DNA of 64,000 nt, from positions 1 to 64,000 of the forward strand of contig NZ_JAKSYL010000178.1 in assembly GCF_022829515.1 (NCBI RefSeq), in the 5' to 3' direction. The DNA comes from Methylobacterium sp. J-048. Lineage in GTDB: Bacteria; Pseudomonadota; Alphaproteobacteria; Rhizobiales; Beijerinckiaceae. The notes under the pieces are model-generated. The model was not told where the DNA came from. It worked only from the letters and a program-made list of their open reading frames with translations, and ran no database searches. Positions 48,258 through 57,126 of the stretch are shown piece by piece. A program made the translations under genes and the position numbers. Numbering within the stretch: the first letter of the stretch is position 1; each line of letters begins with the position of its first letter.

Positions 48258-48920
48258 ATGTCCGCTGCGATCCCATCGGCCCGCGTCAAGATCTGCGGGC
48301 TCAGCACGCCGGAAGCACTCGACACCGCTTTGACCGCCGGTGCGGATTGGATCGGGCTGGTGCACTTCCCGCGCAGTCCGCGCCACGTCGACTTCGAGAA
48401 GGCTTCGCGACTATCGGCGCAGGCGCGCGGCCGGGTTGAGCGCGTCGTGCTGCTGGTCGATCCGGACGATGCCCTGGTCCGGGCTGCGGTCGAGTCCATG
48501 GATCCGGACCTGATCCAGCTGCACGGGCGCGAGAGCCCGGACAGGGTGGCGGCGATTCGGGCGCTCGCCGGCCGGCCGGTGATGAAGGCGATCGGCGTCG
48601 CGACCCCGACCGACCTGGAGGCGATCCCGGCCTACGCCGCCGTGGCCGACCGGATCCTGCTGGATGCCAAGCCACCACCCGGCGCCGCGCTCCCCGGGGG
48701 CAACGGCCAGCGATTCGATTGGGCGATCCTGGCAGATGCCGTCTTGCCCGCCGGGACCATGCTGTCCGGCGGGCTGGATGCCGGCAACGTCGCCGAGGCG
48801 CTCAACCGGACCGGGCTCGGTGCGGTCGATGTGTCCTCGGGGGTGGAATCAGCCCCCGGCCTCAAGGATCCGGACAAGATCGCGGCGTTCGTGGCCGCCG
48901 TACGGGCCGCCGCGGGCTGA
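48258..48920 (+). CDS. trpF: Phosphoribosylanthranilate isomerase
   Basis: 220 residues, (beta/alpha)8 barrel catalysing the third tryptophan-pathway step. Catalytic Cys is in KICGLSTPEAL; the phosphate-binding and catalytic Asp segments are in RILLDAKPPPGAALPGGNGQRFDW, SGGLDAGNVAEAL and VDVSSGVESAPGLKD. It lies on the plus strand and converges at ten bases with lapA, so in this genome it is not in a classical trp operon here; trpB and trpA are not in the window. Confidence 0.95.
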   Translation: MSAAIPSARVKICGLSTPEALDTALTAGADWIGLVHFPRSPRHVDFEKASRLSAQARGRVERVVLLVDPDDALVRAAVESMDPDLIQLHGRESPDRVAAIRALAGRPVMKAIGVATPTDLEAIPAYAAVADRILLDAKPPPGAALPGGNGQRFDWAILADAVLPAGTMLSGGLDAGNVAEALNRTGLGAVDVSSGVESAPGLKDPDKIAAFVAAVRAAAG

Positions 48921-48930
48921 AAGCCGACGC

Positions 48931-49299
48931 TCAGCGTGGCGCCGGCAAGGCGGTGCGGTTGGCGTTGGGGACGGTGTACGGCGCTTGCGTCTCGCTCTCC
49001 GGAGCATAGGCCCGCAGCCGGCTCGCCTCGCGCTCGTAGCGCGTCGCCTCCCGGCGATGGTGGCGCACGTTCGCCCGGGTCTTGCCTTGGCCGAGCCAGG
49101 TGAACACGCCGCCGACCACGATGCCGAGCGCCACCGCGCCGAACAGGATCGCGTAGAGCGGCAGGTTCACGCTGAACACCGGCGCGTCCGCATTGAACGG
49201 GTCGAAGGAGAGCGGCACCGGCGCCCGGTTGGCGACCGCCAGCAGGATCACCAGGGCGGCGATCGGCAGCAGCACGAGGCTCTTCAGGAAACGGATCAT
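48931..49299 (-). CDS. LapA domain membrane protein
   Basis: 122 residues with two membrane segments (IRFLKSLVLLPIAALVILLAVANRAPVPLSFDPFN and PLYAILFGAVALGIVVGGVFTWL), the LapA/DUF1049 pattern, followed by a basic cytoplasmic tail. Family members sit next to LPS-assembly genes in gamma-proteobacteria; here it is directly downstream of ihfB, as usual in Rhizobiales-type genomes. Start at 49299 gives the conserved N-terminus. Confidence 0.85.
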   Translation of the reverse strand: MIRFLKSLVLLPIAALVILLAVANRAPVPLSFDPFNADAPVFSVNLPLYAILFGAVALGIVVGGVFTWLGQGKTRANVRHHRREATRYEREASRLRAYAPESETQAPYTVPNANRTALPAPR

Positions 49300-49318
49300 C
49301 GCGCTCACAGACCTCTTC

Positions 49319-49630
49319 CTACTCGGCGGCCGACGCGCTCTCGCCGATGCCCGCGGCGTTGAGGCGCTGGCGCATCTCCTTCCCGGTCTTGAACACGGGA
49401 ATCGCCTTCTCGGACACAGCAACGGCCGCGCCGGTGCGCGGGTTGCGTCCCTTCCGCGCTTCTCGGCGCTTCACCGAGAAGGCGCCGAAGCCGCGCAGTT
49501 CCACCCGGTCGCCCCGGGCCAGCGCATCCGAGATGGTGTCGAGGATCGCGTTGACCAGGATCTCGACGTCGCGCTGGTAGAGATGCGGGTTCTGCTCGGC
49601 GATCTTGAGGACGAGCTCCGACTTGATCAT
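49319..49630 (-). CDS. ihfB: Integration host factor subunit beta
   Basis: 103 residues, HU/IHF family. Begins [17 protein letters not shown], contains the [27 protein letters not shown] beta-arm with the intercalating Pro region, and ends in a short Ala/Ser tail. Bends DNA as heterodimer with IhfA. It follows sppA by about 50 bases and precedes lapA. Confidence 0.95.
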   Translation of the reverse strand: MIKSELVLKIAEQNPHLYQRDVEILVNAILDTISDALARGDRVELRGFGAFSVKRREARKGRNPRTGAAVAVSEKAIPVFKTGKEMRQRLNAAGIGESASAAE

Positions 49631-49680
49631 GGCGTCTGGTCTTCTCGGGGGATCGGGGCGGGCTTCGGTAGCGAGGGCGC

Positions 49681-50643
49681 TCAGGGCTCCGGGCGCCACA
49701 GGACGAGCAGCCCACCGCCCGCGGTTTCGGCCTGGGTGCCGACGGCGCGCAGACGCCCGGCGAGCCCGTCGAGGCCCAGGAGGTCCGCACCGATGCCGGC
49801 GGCCGACCAGAGCGAGAAGTCGCTCTCCTTGCTGGGCTTCCAGTCCTTGATCGGCAGGTCCTTCGGCACGCCGCGGTTCGCCTCCAGCCAGGCCACGGCC
49901 TGGCGCTCGCCGCCCAGCTCGTCCACCAGCTTCAGTGGCACGCTCTGGCGGCCGCTGAACACCCGCCCGTCCGACACGGTGGTGATCTGAGCGGCATCCA
50001 TGCCCCGGCGCTCGGCCACCAGCCCCTTGAACCAGGCGTAGGTGTCGCCGACCACGGCCGCCAGCGCGGCGCGCGCCTCCGGTGTGGTCGGGGTGAAGCC
50101 CGAGGGCTCGGCCTTGAGCGGCGAGGATTTCACCGACTCGACCTTGACCCCGACCTTGTCGAGGAGGCCCGACAGGTCGGGGTACTGGAACAGCACGCCG
50201 ATCGAGCCGACCAGGCTGGTCTCCCGGGCGACGATGTGGTCGGCCGCTATGGCGGTGATGTAGGCGCCCGAGGCCGCGGTGCCGTCCACGAAGGCGACGA
50301 TCGGCTTCTTGGCGGCCAGCGCGCGCAGGTTGCGGAAGATCTCTTCGGAGCCGGTGGTGGTGCCGCCCGGCGAATTGATCGAGACGACCACGCCCTTCAC
50401 GGCATCCGAGTCGCCGACCCGCTGCATCAGCTTGGCGGTCGATTCGCTTCCGGCGATGAAGCCCGAGACGGAGATGCGAGCGATCTGCGGGCCCACCGCG
50501 AAGGCGCCGTCGGCCCCGGCCCGGACCCGGTAGCCCAGCGCCCCGACCGCCACGATCAGCCCGCCGATCCCGAGCACTCGCCACAGGGACAGCCTGCGGC
50601 GCAGGCGCCGCCGGTCGATCAGCAGTTCGGCGTCGGCTGCCAT
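49681..50643 (-). CDS. sppA: Signal peptide peptidase SppA, 36K type
   Basis: 320 residues. One N-terminal membrane anchor (about 18-40) and the SppA protease fold with Ser125 in [11 protein letters not shown] and Lys177 in [10 protein letters not shown], with a spacing of 52 that matches the B. subtilis SppA dyad. It degrades released signal peptides in the membrane. It lies between ihfB and the toxin-antitoxin pair that separates it from rpsA. Confidence 0.93.
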   Translation of the reverse strand: MAADAELLIDRRRLRRRLSLWRVLGIGGLIVAVGALGYRVRAGADGAFAVGPQIARISVSGFIAGSESTAKLMQRVGDSDAVKGVVVSINSPGGTTTGSEEIFRNLRALAAKKPIVAFVDGTAASGAYITAIAADHIVARETSLVGSIGVLFQYPDLSGLLDKVGVKVESVKSSPLKAEPSGFTPTTPEARAALAAVVGDTYAWFKGLVAERRGMDAAQITTVSDGRVFSGRQSVPLKLVDELGGERQAVAWLEANRGVPKDLPIKDWKPSKESDFSLWSAAGIGADLLGLDGLAGRLRAVGTQAETAGGGLLVLWRPEP

Positions 50644-50766
50644 GCGGTCGCTTCCCTTCGCCTCCCCGGATCGGCCCCGTGACGGGGTGCGGGGGGCGAG
50701 GCCCCGCGCCGGGCAAGTCCTTGGTTTCCTTTGCCTCGCGCGGCCGGAGCCACCCGAGGCCGGTGT

Positions 50767-50816
50767 TCTAGAGCATTTTCCGCGGACGTGGATATGGGCC
50801 GCGCGAAGAAAATGCG
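50767..50816. repeat. Palindromic intergenic repeat C
   Basis: GCATTTTC (50773-50780) and GAAAATGC (50808-50815) flank a centre with CGCGG / CCGCG arms and GTGGATA. The CTAGAGCATTTTC...GTGGATA...GAAAATGC pattern is a short palindrome widely repeated between genes in Hyphomicrobiales. It lies in the sppA-upstream region. Confidence 0.6.
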
Positions 50817-50931
50817 GCGCCCGGCCCCGGCCTTCAACGCGGGCCGTCTTCAGGCGGGCCGCGCGCTCACAGTCGAGGCCGGTAATCCGTAGGACGCGTC
50901 GCGTTCCGGCCAGGATCCCGGGCAGCGCGCC

Positions 50932-51357
50932 TCACGAAGACGGATCCCAGGGGTCGATGACAGTGAGGCCGGCCACCGCGAACGGGGCGGTATCGCGGGT
51001 GGCGACGGTCAGTCCGTTAGCGAGGGCGACCGCTGCGATGCAGGCATCGGCGGTCTCGATCCCGCTCCCTGCCTTGCGAACCCTCGCCAGCAGTTCGGCA
51101 TAGGCGGTCGTGCAAGCCAAGTCGAACGGCAGGACACGCCCGACAAACATGGGTAGCACGCCTCCCTCCAGGTCCTCATGCAGTGTCGCTCGGCGCTTTC
51201 CAACCGGTAGCAAGGTTACGCCGGCGCGCAGTTCGGCGACGGTCATGGCAGACAGATAGAGTGTTTCCAGAGGTTGCCTGTCGATCCATTCGATGACGCG
51301 GGCCTCGGGCGCATGTCGGAGCGGCTCCGAAACCACGTTCGTATCGAGGAGGATCAT
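50932..51357 (-). CDS. PIN-domain toxin, VapC/FitB type
   Basis: 141 residues. PIN-domain acidic residues Asp5 (LLDTNVVSE), Glu42 (TVAELRAG), Asp104 (ETADACIAA) and Asp122 (ATRDTAPF) are all present, so it should be an active RNase. The MILLDTNVVSEPLRHAPEARV start is typical of FitB-like proteins. It starts four bases inside the antitoxin gene (ATGA overlap), the standard toxin-antitoxin arrangement. The pair interrupts the usual sppA-rpsA neighbourhood. Confidence 0.92.
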   Translation of the reverse strand: MILLDTNVVSEPLRHAPEARVIEWIDRQPLETLYLSAMTVAELRAGVTLLPVGKRRATLHEDLEGGVLPMFVGRVLPFDLACTTAYAELLARVRKAGSGIETADACIAAVALANGLTVATRDTAPFAVAGLTVIDPWDPSS

Positions 51358-51608
51358 TCAAAGCACGCTGCACGGGCCGGAGTTTTGTCACGCACGCTCT
51401 CGAGGATGGCGATTTCCTCGTCAGTCAGTCTGATCTTGCTGCCGATCTCGGCCAGCAGCGAACCCAGTTTGATCCGGCCTTCCGGCCTCACCGCAGATTC
51501 TAGGATATGGCGCATTTCGGCCTCGACGCTGCGACCGTGTTGAGCGGCCCTTACGCGGATCGCGCGATGCACCTCATCGGGCACATTCCGAACGGTCATG
51601 GATCGCAT
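51354..51608 (-). CDS. FitA-like ribbon-helix-helix antitoxin
   Basis: 84 residues. The N-terminus MTVRNVPDEVHRAIRVRAAQHGRSVEAEMRHILESAV is the FitA-type RHH DNA-binding fold, and the C-terminal part (LLAEIGSKIRLTDEEIAILES) would wrap the toxin. It probably autoregulates the pair. Translation may begin at 51608 or at the ATG three codons on. Its upstream region is shared with the end of rpsA. Confidence 0.9.
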   Translation of the reverse strand: MRSMTVRNVPDEVHRAIRVRAAQHGRSVEAEMRHILESAVRPEGRIKLGSLLAEIGSKIRLTDEEIAILESVRDKTPARAACFE

Positions 51609-51827
51609 ATGTCAAAACCTCTGCATGATGGCGAGGATTGCATTTTATCAATGTGCAATCAACTTCGCCCTCGGCACCGCGCGTAGCGAGATCCATCTTT
51701 CAAGACGATGTTCCCGGCTGAAGCCGCGGCCTCAATGCGGTCGAAGCCTCCGAGCGGCGTGCCAGTACCGGCGCCAGAGGGGGTTCGAGGACTCGGCGGA
51801 TCGCGGCGCTTCGGAAACCCCACCGCA
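51609..51827. other. Intergenic between antitoxin start and rpsA end
   Basis: Holds no recognised gene. It presumably contains the promoter of the toxin-antitoxin pair (minus strand). The whole gap to rpsA is 317 bases, with the rpsA terminator at its other end. Confidence 0.4.
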
Positions 51828-51874
51828 CAAAGAAAAACCCGCGCGGGACGGATGTCCCACGCGGGTCTTTTGGA
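51828..51874 (-). terminator. Rho-independent terminator of rpsA
   Basis: A 13-base stem (51837-51849 with 51854-51866, one mismatch) and four-base loop. On the minus strand the stem is followed by TTTTTCTTT (complement of 51828-51836), and rpsA ends about 50 bases earlier. On the plus strand TCTTTT also follows, so it may be bidirectional. Confidence 0.9.
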
Positions 51875-51925
51875 TCAATTCGTATCCGCCGCCCGGCTCA
51901 GCCGGGCGGCGAGATCCGGAAAGTC

Positions 51926-53638
51926 TCAATCGTCGTCGGAGCGCTTCTTGTTGAAGGCCGCGCCGAGGATGTCGCCGAGCGAGGCGCCGGAATCAGCGGA
52001 GCCGAACTGGGCCATCGCCTCCTTCTCCTCGGCCACTTCCAGGGCCTTGATCGAGACCTGGACGCGGTGGGCCTTGCGGTCGAACTGCACGACCCGGGCA
52101 TCGAACTTCTCGCCGGCGGCGAAACGCTCGGGGCGCTGGTCGCCGCGGTCGCGGGCGAGTTCGGCGCGGCGGACGAAGGTGGTCATGTCGGTGTCGACGA
52201 TCTTCACCTCGACGCCGGCATCCTTCACCTCGACGACCTCGCAGGTGACGATCTGACCCTTCTTGATCTCGCCGGCCTCGGCGAAGGGGTCACCGCCGAG
52301 CTGCTTCACGCCCAGCGAAATCCGCTCTTTCTCGACATCGACGTCGAGAACCTGGGCGCGGACCATGTCGCCCTTCTTGAACTCCTCGATGACCTGCTCG
52401 CCGGGACGGTTCCAGTCGAGATCCGACAGGTGGACCATGCCGTCGACATCGCCCTCGAGGCCGATGAACAGGCCGAACTCGGTCTTGTTCTTGACCTCGC
52501 CCTCGACCTCGGAGCCGACCGGGTGCTTCTCGGAGAAGGCCTCCCAGGGGTTCTGCAGGGTCTGCTTGAGGCCGAGCGAGATGCGGCGCTTGACCGGATC
52601 GACTTCCAGGATCTGAACCTCGACCTCCTGGGAGGTGGAGACGATCTTGCCCGGATGGACGTTCTTCTTGGTCCAGCTCATCTCGGAGACGTGGATCAGG
52701 CCCTCGATCCCCGGCTCCAGCTCCACGAAGGCGCCGTAATCGGTGATGTTGGTCACGCGGCCCTTGAGCTTGGCGTTCTCCGGGTAGCGGGCGGCGATGC
52801 CCTCCCACGGATCGGCCAGCAGCTGCTTGATGCCGAGCGAGATGCGGTGCGTCTCGTGGTTGATCTTGATGATCTTGACCTTGACCGTCTGGCCGATGGT
52901 CACGACCTCGGACGGATGGTTCACGCGGCGCCACGCCATGTCGGTGACGTGCAGCAGGCCGTCGATGCCGCCGAGATCGACGAAGGCGCCGTACTCGGTG
53001 ATGTTCTTGACGACGCCGTCGATGACCTGACCCTCTTCGAGGTTGGCCACCAGCTCCGAGCGCTGCTCGGCGCGGCTCTCTTCGAGCACGGTGCGGCGCG
53101 ACACGACGATGTTGCCGCGGCGGCGATCCATCTTGAGGATCTGGAACGGCTGCGGGGTGCCGAGCAGCGGTGTGACGTCGCGGACCGGGCGGATGTCGAC
53201 CTGCGAGCGCGGCAGGAACGCCACGGCGCCGTCGAGGTCGACCGTGTAGCCGCCCTTGACCTGGTTGAAGATCGTGCCGGTGACGCGGTCGTTGTTCTCG
53301 AACGACTTCTCGAGCTTGACCCAGCTCTCCTCGCGGCGGGCCTTGTCGCGCGAGATGACGGCTTCGCCGAGCGCGTTCTCGATCCGGTCGACGTAGACCT
53401 CGACCTCGTCGCCGACCTTCAGCTCGCCTTCGCGGCCCGGGCCGGTGAATTCTTTCAGTGCGACACGGCCTTCCGTCTTGGCGCCGATGTCGATGACGGC
53501 CACGTCCTTCTCGATCGCGACGACGCGACCCTTGACGACGGATCCTTCGGTGATCTCGTGTTCGAGGAAGCTTTCCTCGAGGAGGGCGGCGAAATCATCG
53601 CGGCTCGGGCCACGCCCCAGAGCGGTACCTGCGGACAT
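51926..53638 (-). CDS. rpsA: 30S ribosomal protein S1
   Basis: 570 residues with six S1 (OB-fold) repeats; the last four carry the strong KGRVTNITDYGAFVEL..GIEGLIHVSEMSW / VEGEVKNKTEFGLFIGL..GMVHLSDLDW pattern. Binds mRNA at the 30S platform. An AGGAGAGA box directly precedes ATG 53638; the frame is open upstream but is not S1. The C-terminus ends in GAAFNKKRSDDD. Divergent from serA. Confidence 0.97.
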   Translation of the reverse strand: MSAGTALGRGPSRDDFAALLEESFLEHEITEGSVVKGRVVAIEKDVAVIDIGAKTEGRVALKEFTGPGREGELKVGDEVEVYVDRIENALGEAVISRDKARREESWVKLEKSFENNDRVTGTIFNQVKGGYTVDLDGAVAFLPRSQVDIRPVRDVTPLLGTPQPFQILKMDRRRGNIVVSRRTVLEESRAEQRSELVANLEEGQVIDGVVKNITEYGAFVDLGGIDGLLHVTDMAWRRVNHPSEVVTIGQTVKVKIIKINHETHRISLGIKQLLADPWEGIAARYPENAKLKGRVTNITDYGAFVELEPGIEGLIHVSEMSWTKKNVHPGKIVSTSQEVEVQILEVDPVKRRISLGLKQTLQNPWEAFSEKHPVGSEVEGEVKNKTEFGLFIGLEGDVDGMVHLSDLDWNRPGEQVIEEFKKGDMVRAQVLDVDVEKERISLGVKQLGGDPFAEAGEIKKGQIVTCEVVEVKDAGVEVKIVDTDMTTFVRRAELARDRGDQRPERFAAGEKFDARVVQFDRKAHRVQVSIKALEVAEEKEAMAQFGSADSGASLGDILGAAFNKKRSDDD

Positions 53639-54131
53639 TCTCTCTCCTGAACGGCCCCCGGCGGAGGCCCTTTGCGTCGGCGGCTCGCGTTGCACACACC
53701 CCCGGTTCGCCGCGGCCGCTCCCGAAACCTTGAGGGAGAGGCGACCGGTCCCGCGGGATCCGGCTTGCCGACGCGTCGATACGGATGACGAGGGCGATCC
53801 AGCCGGCGACGCGGCGGCGCCAAAATAAGCACGCGCGAGCGGAATCCGGGAGGACGCGCGCTGCATACAGCATCAGCTGTACGACTTCAACCGAGCGGAT
53901 TTCCGAGCGTCTTCAAGGATCACCCCGCATAGTCGAAGTCAGCGTCCGCCGAACGGACACGGCCGATCCCGGACGTTGCGCAGGCGCCGGCGGCTCATCC
54001 GCGATGCAGCCCTGCGGTGAGCGTCGCCATGTTGCATCGCACAGGGCAGGCTCGTATCGCTGCCATCGATATCGATCAGCGGATTCGGCCCCCGCGGTGA
54101 CGCGCGCGGCCCTTCCGTCGCCGGACGAACG
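53639..54131. other. Divergent intergenic between rpsA and serA
   Basis: A 493-base gap without a convincing gene. It must hold the rpsA leader and promoter on the minus strand and the serA promoter on the plus strand. I could not pick out clear -35/-10 pairs. Confidence 0.4.
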
Positions 54132-55388
54132 ATGCTCATGACCCCCGACAAGCTCTCCCTGCCCAAGGACAAGATCCGCGTCCTGCTGCTCGAAGGCATC
54201 AACGACAGCGCCGTCGCGCTGATGCAGGCCGCCGGCTACACCAACCTGACCCGGCTGCCGAAGGCGCTCGACCGCGAGGCGCTGCACGAGGCGCTCCAGG
54301 GCGTGCACATGGTGGGCATCCGCTCGCGCACGCAACTCGACGCCGCGGCGTTCGAGGTGGCGGACCGGCTGCTGGCGGTGGGATGCTTCTCGGTCGGCAC
54401 CAACCAGGTCGACCTGGAGGCCGCGCGCCATCGCGGCATCCCGGTGTTCAACGCGCCGTTCTCCAACACCCGCTCGGTCGCGGAGCTCACGATCGGCGAG
54501 ATCGTGATGCTGCTGCGCCGGATCGTGCCGCGCTCGGTCGGCGCCCATGCCGGCCGCTGGGACAAGTCGGCGGTGGGCTCCCTGGAGGTCCGCGGCAAGA
54601 CGCTGGGCATCGTCGGCTACGGCAATATCGGCACGCAGCTCTCGACGCTGGCCGAGGCGATGGGCATGCGGGTGCTGTTCTACGACCACACCGACAAGCT
54701 GCGCCACGGCAACACCGAGCCGACGAAGACCCTGCACGACCTGCTCGGCCAGTGCGACGTGGTCTCGCTGCACGTGCCCGAGACGGAGGCCACCGCCAAC
54801 ATGATCGGCGAGGCCGAGATCCGGGCGATGAAGCCCGGCGCCTTCCTGATCAACAACGCCCGCGGTACCGTGGTCGATCTGGACGCCCTCGCGGCGGCCT
54901 TGCGCGACGGCCACCTCAAGGGCGCCGCCATCGACGTCTTCCCGGTGGAGCCCGGCTCCAACGCGGAAGCCTTCGTGAGCCCGCTCCAGGGGATCGAGAA
55001 CGTGATCCTGACGCCGCATATCGGCGGCTCGACGGAAGAAGCCCAGGAGCGGATCGGCGCCGAGGTCGCCCGCAAGCTCGTGGATTATTCCGATATCGGC
55101 TCGACGGTGGGCGCGGTGAATTTTCCGCAAGTGCAATTGCCGGCGCGGCCGACCGGCACCCGCTTCATCCATGTCCAGCGCAACCTGCCGGGCATGCTCG
55201 GGCGCCTCAACGACGTGTTCTCCCGCGGCCACGTCAACATCGCGGCGCAGTTCTACCAGACCGACGGCGAGGTCGGTTACGTAGTGCTGGAGACTGACGC
55301 CACGAACGCCGACGCCGAGGCGCTGCTCACCGAAATCCGCGCCATCCCGGGCACGATCCGGGCGCGCCTGCTCTACGAGCGCCGCTGA
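54132..55388 (+). CDS. serA: D-3-phosphoglycerate dehydrogenase
   Basis: 418 residues, the E. coli-like type with a C-terminal ACT domain. Rossmann motif GIVGYGNIGTQL; catalytic Arg in INNARGTVVD, Glu in the GIPVFNAPF.. / PVEP region and His in LTPHIGGSTEEAQ. The ACT domain (about 345-418) reads RFIHVQRNLPGMLGRLNDVFSRGHVNIAAQF and is expected to bind L-serine for feedback. It supplies serine, which also feeds a serine-cycle methylotroph's metabolism if the host is one. Confidence 0.96.
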   Translation: MLMTPDKLSLPKDKIRVLLLEGINDSAVALMQAAGYTNLTRLPKALDREALHEALQGVHMVGIRSRTQLDAAAFEVADRLLAVGCFSVGTNQVDLEAARHRGIPVFNAPFSNTRSVAELTIGEIVMLLRRIVPRSVGAHAGRWDKSAVGSLEVRGKTLGIVGYGNIGTQLSTLAEAMGMRVLFYDHTDKLRHGNTEPTKTLHDLLGQCDVVSLHVPETEATANMIGEAEIRAMKPGAFLINNARGTVVDLDALAAALRDGHLKGAAIDVFPVEPGSNAEAFVSPLQGIENVILTPHIGGSTEEAQERIGAEVARKLVDYSDIGSTVGAVNFPQVQLPARPTGTRFIHVQRNLPGMLGRLNDVFSRGHVNIAAQFYQTDGEVGYVVLETDATNADAEALLTEIRAIPGTIRARLLYERR

Positions 55389-55525
55389 AATCCGGACGAT
55401 TTCATCCCGGCCGCATCGAACGCAGCCCCTGTTGCCGCGTTCGCCTTGCGCGGCGGCGCCGGGCGCTGTTCAAGTCACGCCCGGCCGCTTTGCTGATGGA
55501 TCGGCCGATCGGCGGAGGATGTGCG

Positions 55526-56002
55526 GTGACGAAGCGTATTGGATGCGGATTGGCCGGCCTCGTGCTCGGTCTGGCCGGGACGATCTCGATCGTCTCCGAT
55601 GCGTCCGCGGATTGCCTGCGCCGAATCTACAACCGCTCGACCTACACGCTGGTCGCGCGCCAGGACGGCGGTCCGCCCGCGACCCTGCTGCCGGGCCAGT
55701 CCCTGCCGGTGCGGCTGTCGCGGCCGGGCCAGATCGCCGTCTCGGCCTATTGCGGCCTGCCCGATGCTGGCGGCAGCCCGGTCGCTCAGGCCAGCTTCGA
55801 TTACGAGGCCGTGCTCGACCGCTGCTTCGTCCGGTTCGGGAGCGATGAATTCTTCGCGACGCAGCTTGGCCGCGGCTTCTTCGGGACGCAAGAGACTGCG
55901 CCGTTCACGGTCAACAACCCGAAACAGGGCGATATCGTGCTCGGCCCGTCGGCTCTTCCCGCCTGTCCGGTGCCGGGCGCTGTGCTCAGCCGACACGGCT
56001 GA
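55526..56002 (+). CDS. Secreted hypothetical protein
   Basis: 158 residues. GTG 55526 is chosen because a GGAGGAT box (55514-55519) lies six bases upstream and a signal peptide starts there (KRIGCGLAGLVLGLAGTISIVSDASA). The mature part carries four cysteines (ADCLRRIYN, AYCGLPD, DRCFVRF, PACPVP), suggesting two disulfides in the periplasm. Not recognised. Confidence 0.7.
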   Translation: MTKRIGCGLAGLVLGLAGTISIVSDASADCLRRIYNRSTYTLVARQDGGPPATLLPGQSLPVRLSRPGQIAVSAYCGLPDAGGSPVAQASFDYEAVLDRCFVRFGSDEFFATQLGRGFFGTQETAPFTVNNPKQGDIVLGPSALPACPVPGAVLSRHG

Positions 56003-56005
56003 ACC

Positions 56006-56158
56006 TCAGAGATAGTGCCGGAAGACCACGCGCTTGTCTTCGGCGGCGCCGGGTGGCGGCGCCTGGACCGGTGTCAGGAACGGGCTCGCGAGCCGCAGCG
56101 CGATCAGGCTGAGGCCCGCGAGCGCCGGGGCGAGATATCGGAGCGGGCGAGCAAGCAT
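56006..56158 (-). CDS. Small 50-residue membrane-associated protein, function unknown
   Basis: A short frame beginning MLARPLRYLAPALAGLSLIALRLASPFLTPV, a hydrophobic N-terminus like a signal anchor, and ending DKRVVFRHYL. A GGAGG box (complement of 56164-56168) sits five bases before the ATG, which is strong for an otherwise unsupported frame. It converges with the secreted-protein gene. No family known to me. Confidence 0.5.
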   Translation of the reverse strand: MLARPLRYLAPALAGLSLIALRLASPFLTPVQAPPPGAAEDKRVVFRHYL

Positions 56159-56472
56159 AGACGCCTCCGTCGCGACGATGCCGACTCAGGACCTGACCTG
56201 AGCGCAGCCCTGGCGCGTTCCCGAAGCATCGCACCGGACCGCCCATTCCGGCGTGCCGAAGCACACATGCGTCACCGTAAGCCGGCGCATCGCCGCCGCC
56301 CATCAGACAAAGGGCCCTCGCGTACCCGGTTACGGTCGTCCGATTGCGTCCGCGGCATCGCTGGCGTGGGTCGCGGCACACTCCTATGGTGCCCCTCTAC
56401 GGGGGGCTTCGCCGCGCGCATCGCGACGCCGCACCCCGTCGCCGAACCAACAGCGTGAACAAGGACGCGCGT
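56159..56472. other. Intergenic stretch, no gene seen
   Basis: About 314 bases between the small minus-strand protein and the next plus-strand gene. Open frames are short and Arg/Pro-rich. Presumably carries promoters for both flanking genes. Confidence 0.4.
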
Positions 56473-56688
56473 ATGCTGACCCAGACTGGCAACCCGATCC
56501 TGCGGGAGGATCTCGGCGTCGAGGAGACCATCGAGTCCGACAACATTGTCCGGTGGGATGGCGAGCGGCTCTACGTCGAGCAGGACGTGTTCCACAACGG
56601 CCAGCTCGTCCATCGTAAGTACCGCCGCACCGTGTCCGAGCCGGTGGCGCAAGCGCTCTGGGCGATCATCAACCGCGCCAAGCAGTGA
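56473..56688 (+). CDS. Small hypothetical protein
   Basis: 71 residues: MLTQTGNPILREDLGVEETIESDNIVRWDGERLYVEQDVFHNGQLVHRKYRRTVSEPVAQALWAIINRAKQ-type sequence in short, acidic N-terminal half, basic C-terminal half, soluble. The balanced composition, unlike chance GC-rich frames, supports it. No family recognised. Confidence 0.6.
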   Translation: MLTQTGNPILREDLGVEETIESDNIVRWDGERLYVEQDVFHNGQLVHRKYRRTVSEPVAQALWAIINRAKQ

Positions 56689-56793
56689 GTTTCTGCGCGT
56701 AGGACCCGCCCAAGCAAGCGCGGGTCACGATCGGGGACGGCGGCGCGCTCGCCCTCCCCGGCAGTCTCTCAGAGCCGCGTCATGCAGCCGGCG

Positions 56794-57126
56794 CTACGCG
56801 GCCACCGCGTTGAGAGGCGAGGCAGCCGAAAGCGGTTCGGTTTGCAATGCGTCGAGCCGGCAATGCGCGTTGTCGAAAGCGCTCCGCACCGTTGCGCTCG
56901 CATCCTCCACGGCGACCAGCACCGCCAGCTTCTGGGCCGTGGCGCGATCCGCGATGCTCCGGGCGGCCGAGAGCAGGGACTGCTCCAGGCTCTGGAATTC
57001 GGCCGCCGCCTCCTTGCCCGTCTCGCGGGTGGCTGCCGCCAAGCGCTCGAGCGCCGCCTCGAGGGCATGACGCAGGACAAGCGTGCGCACGCGCTCCTGA
57101 AGGAGCGCCCTCTCGTCGAGTTTCAT
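56794..57126 (-). CDS. Small helical hypothetical protein
   Basis: 110 residues, Ala/Glu/Leu-rich, predicted almost entirely helical (ALLQERVRTLVLRHALEAALERLAAATRETGKEAAAEFQSLEQSL), which suggests coiled-coil interactions. No clear ribosome-binding site. It could be a real small cytoplasmic protein or a chance frame. Confidence 0.45.
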   Translation of the reverse strand: MKLDERALLQERVRTLVLRHALEAALERLAAATRETGKEAAAEFQSLEQSLLSAARSIADRATAQKLAVLVAVEDASATVRSAFDNAHCRLDALQTEPLSAASPLNAVAA

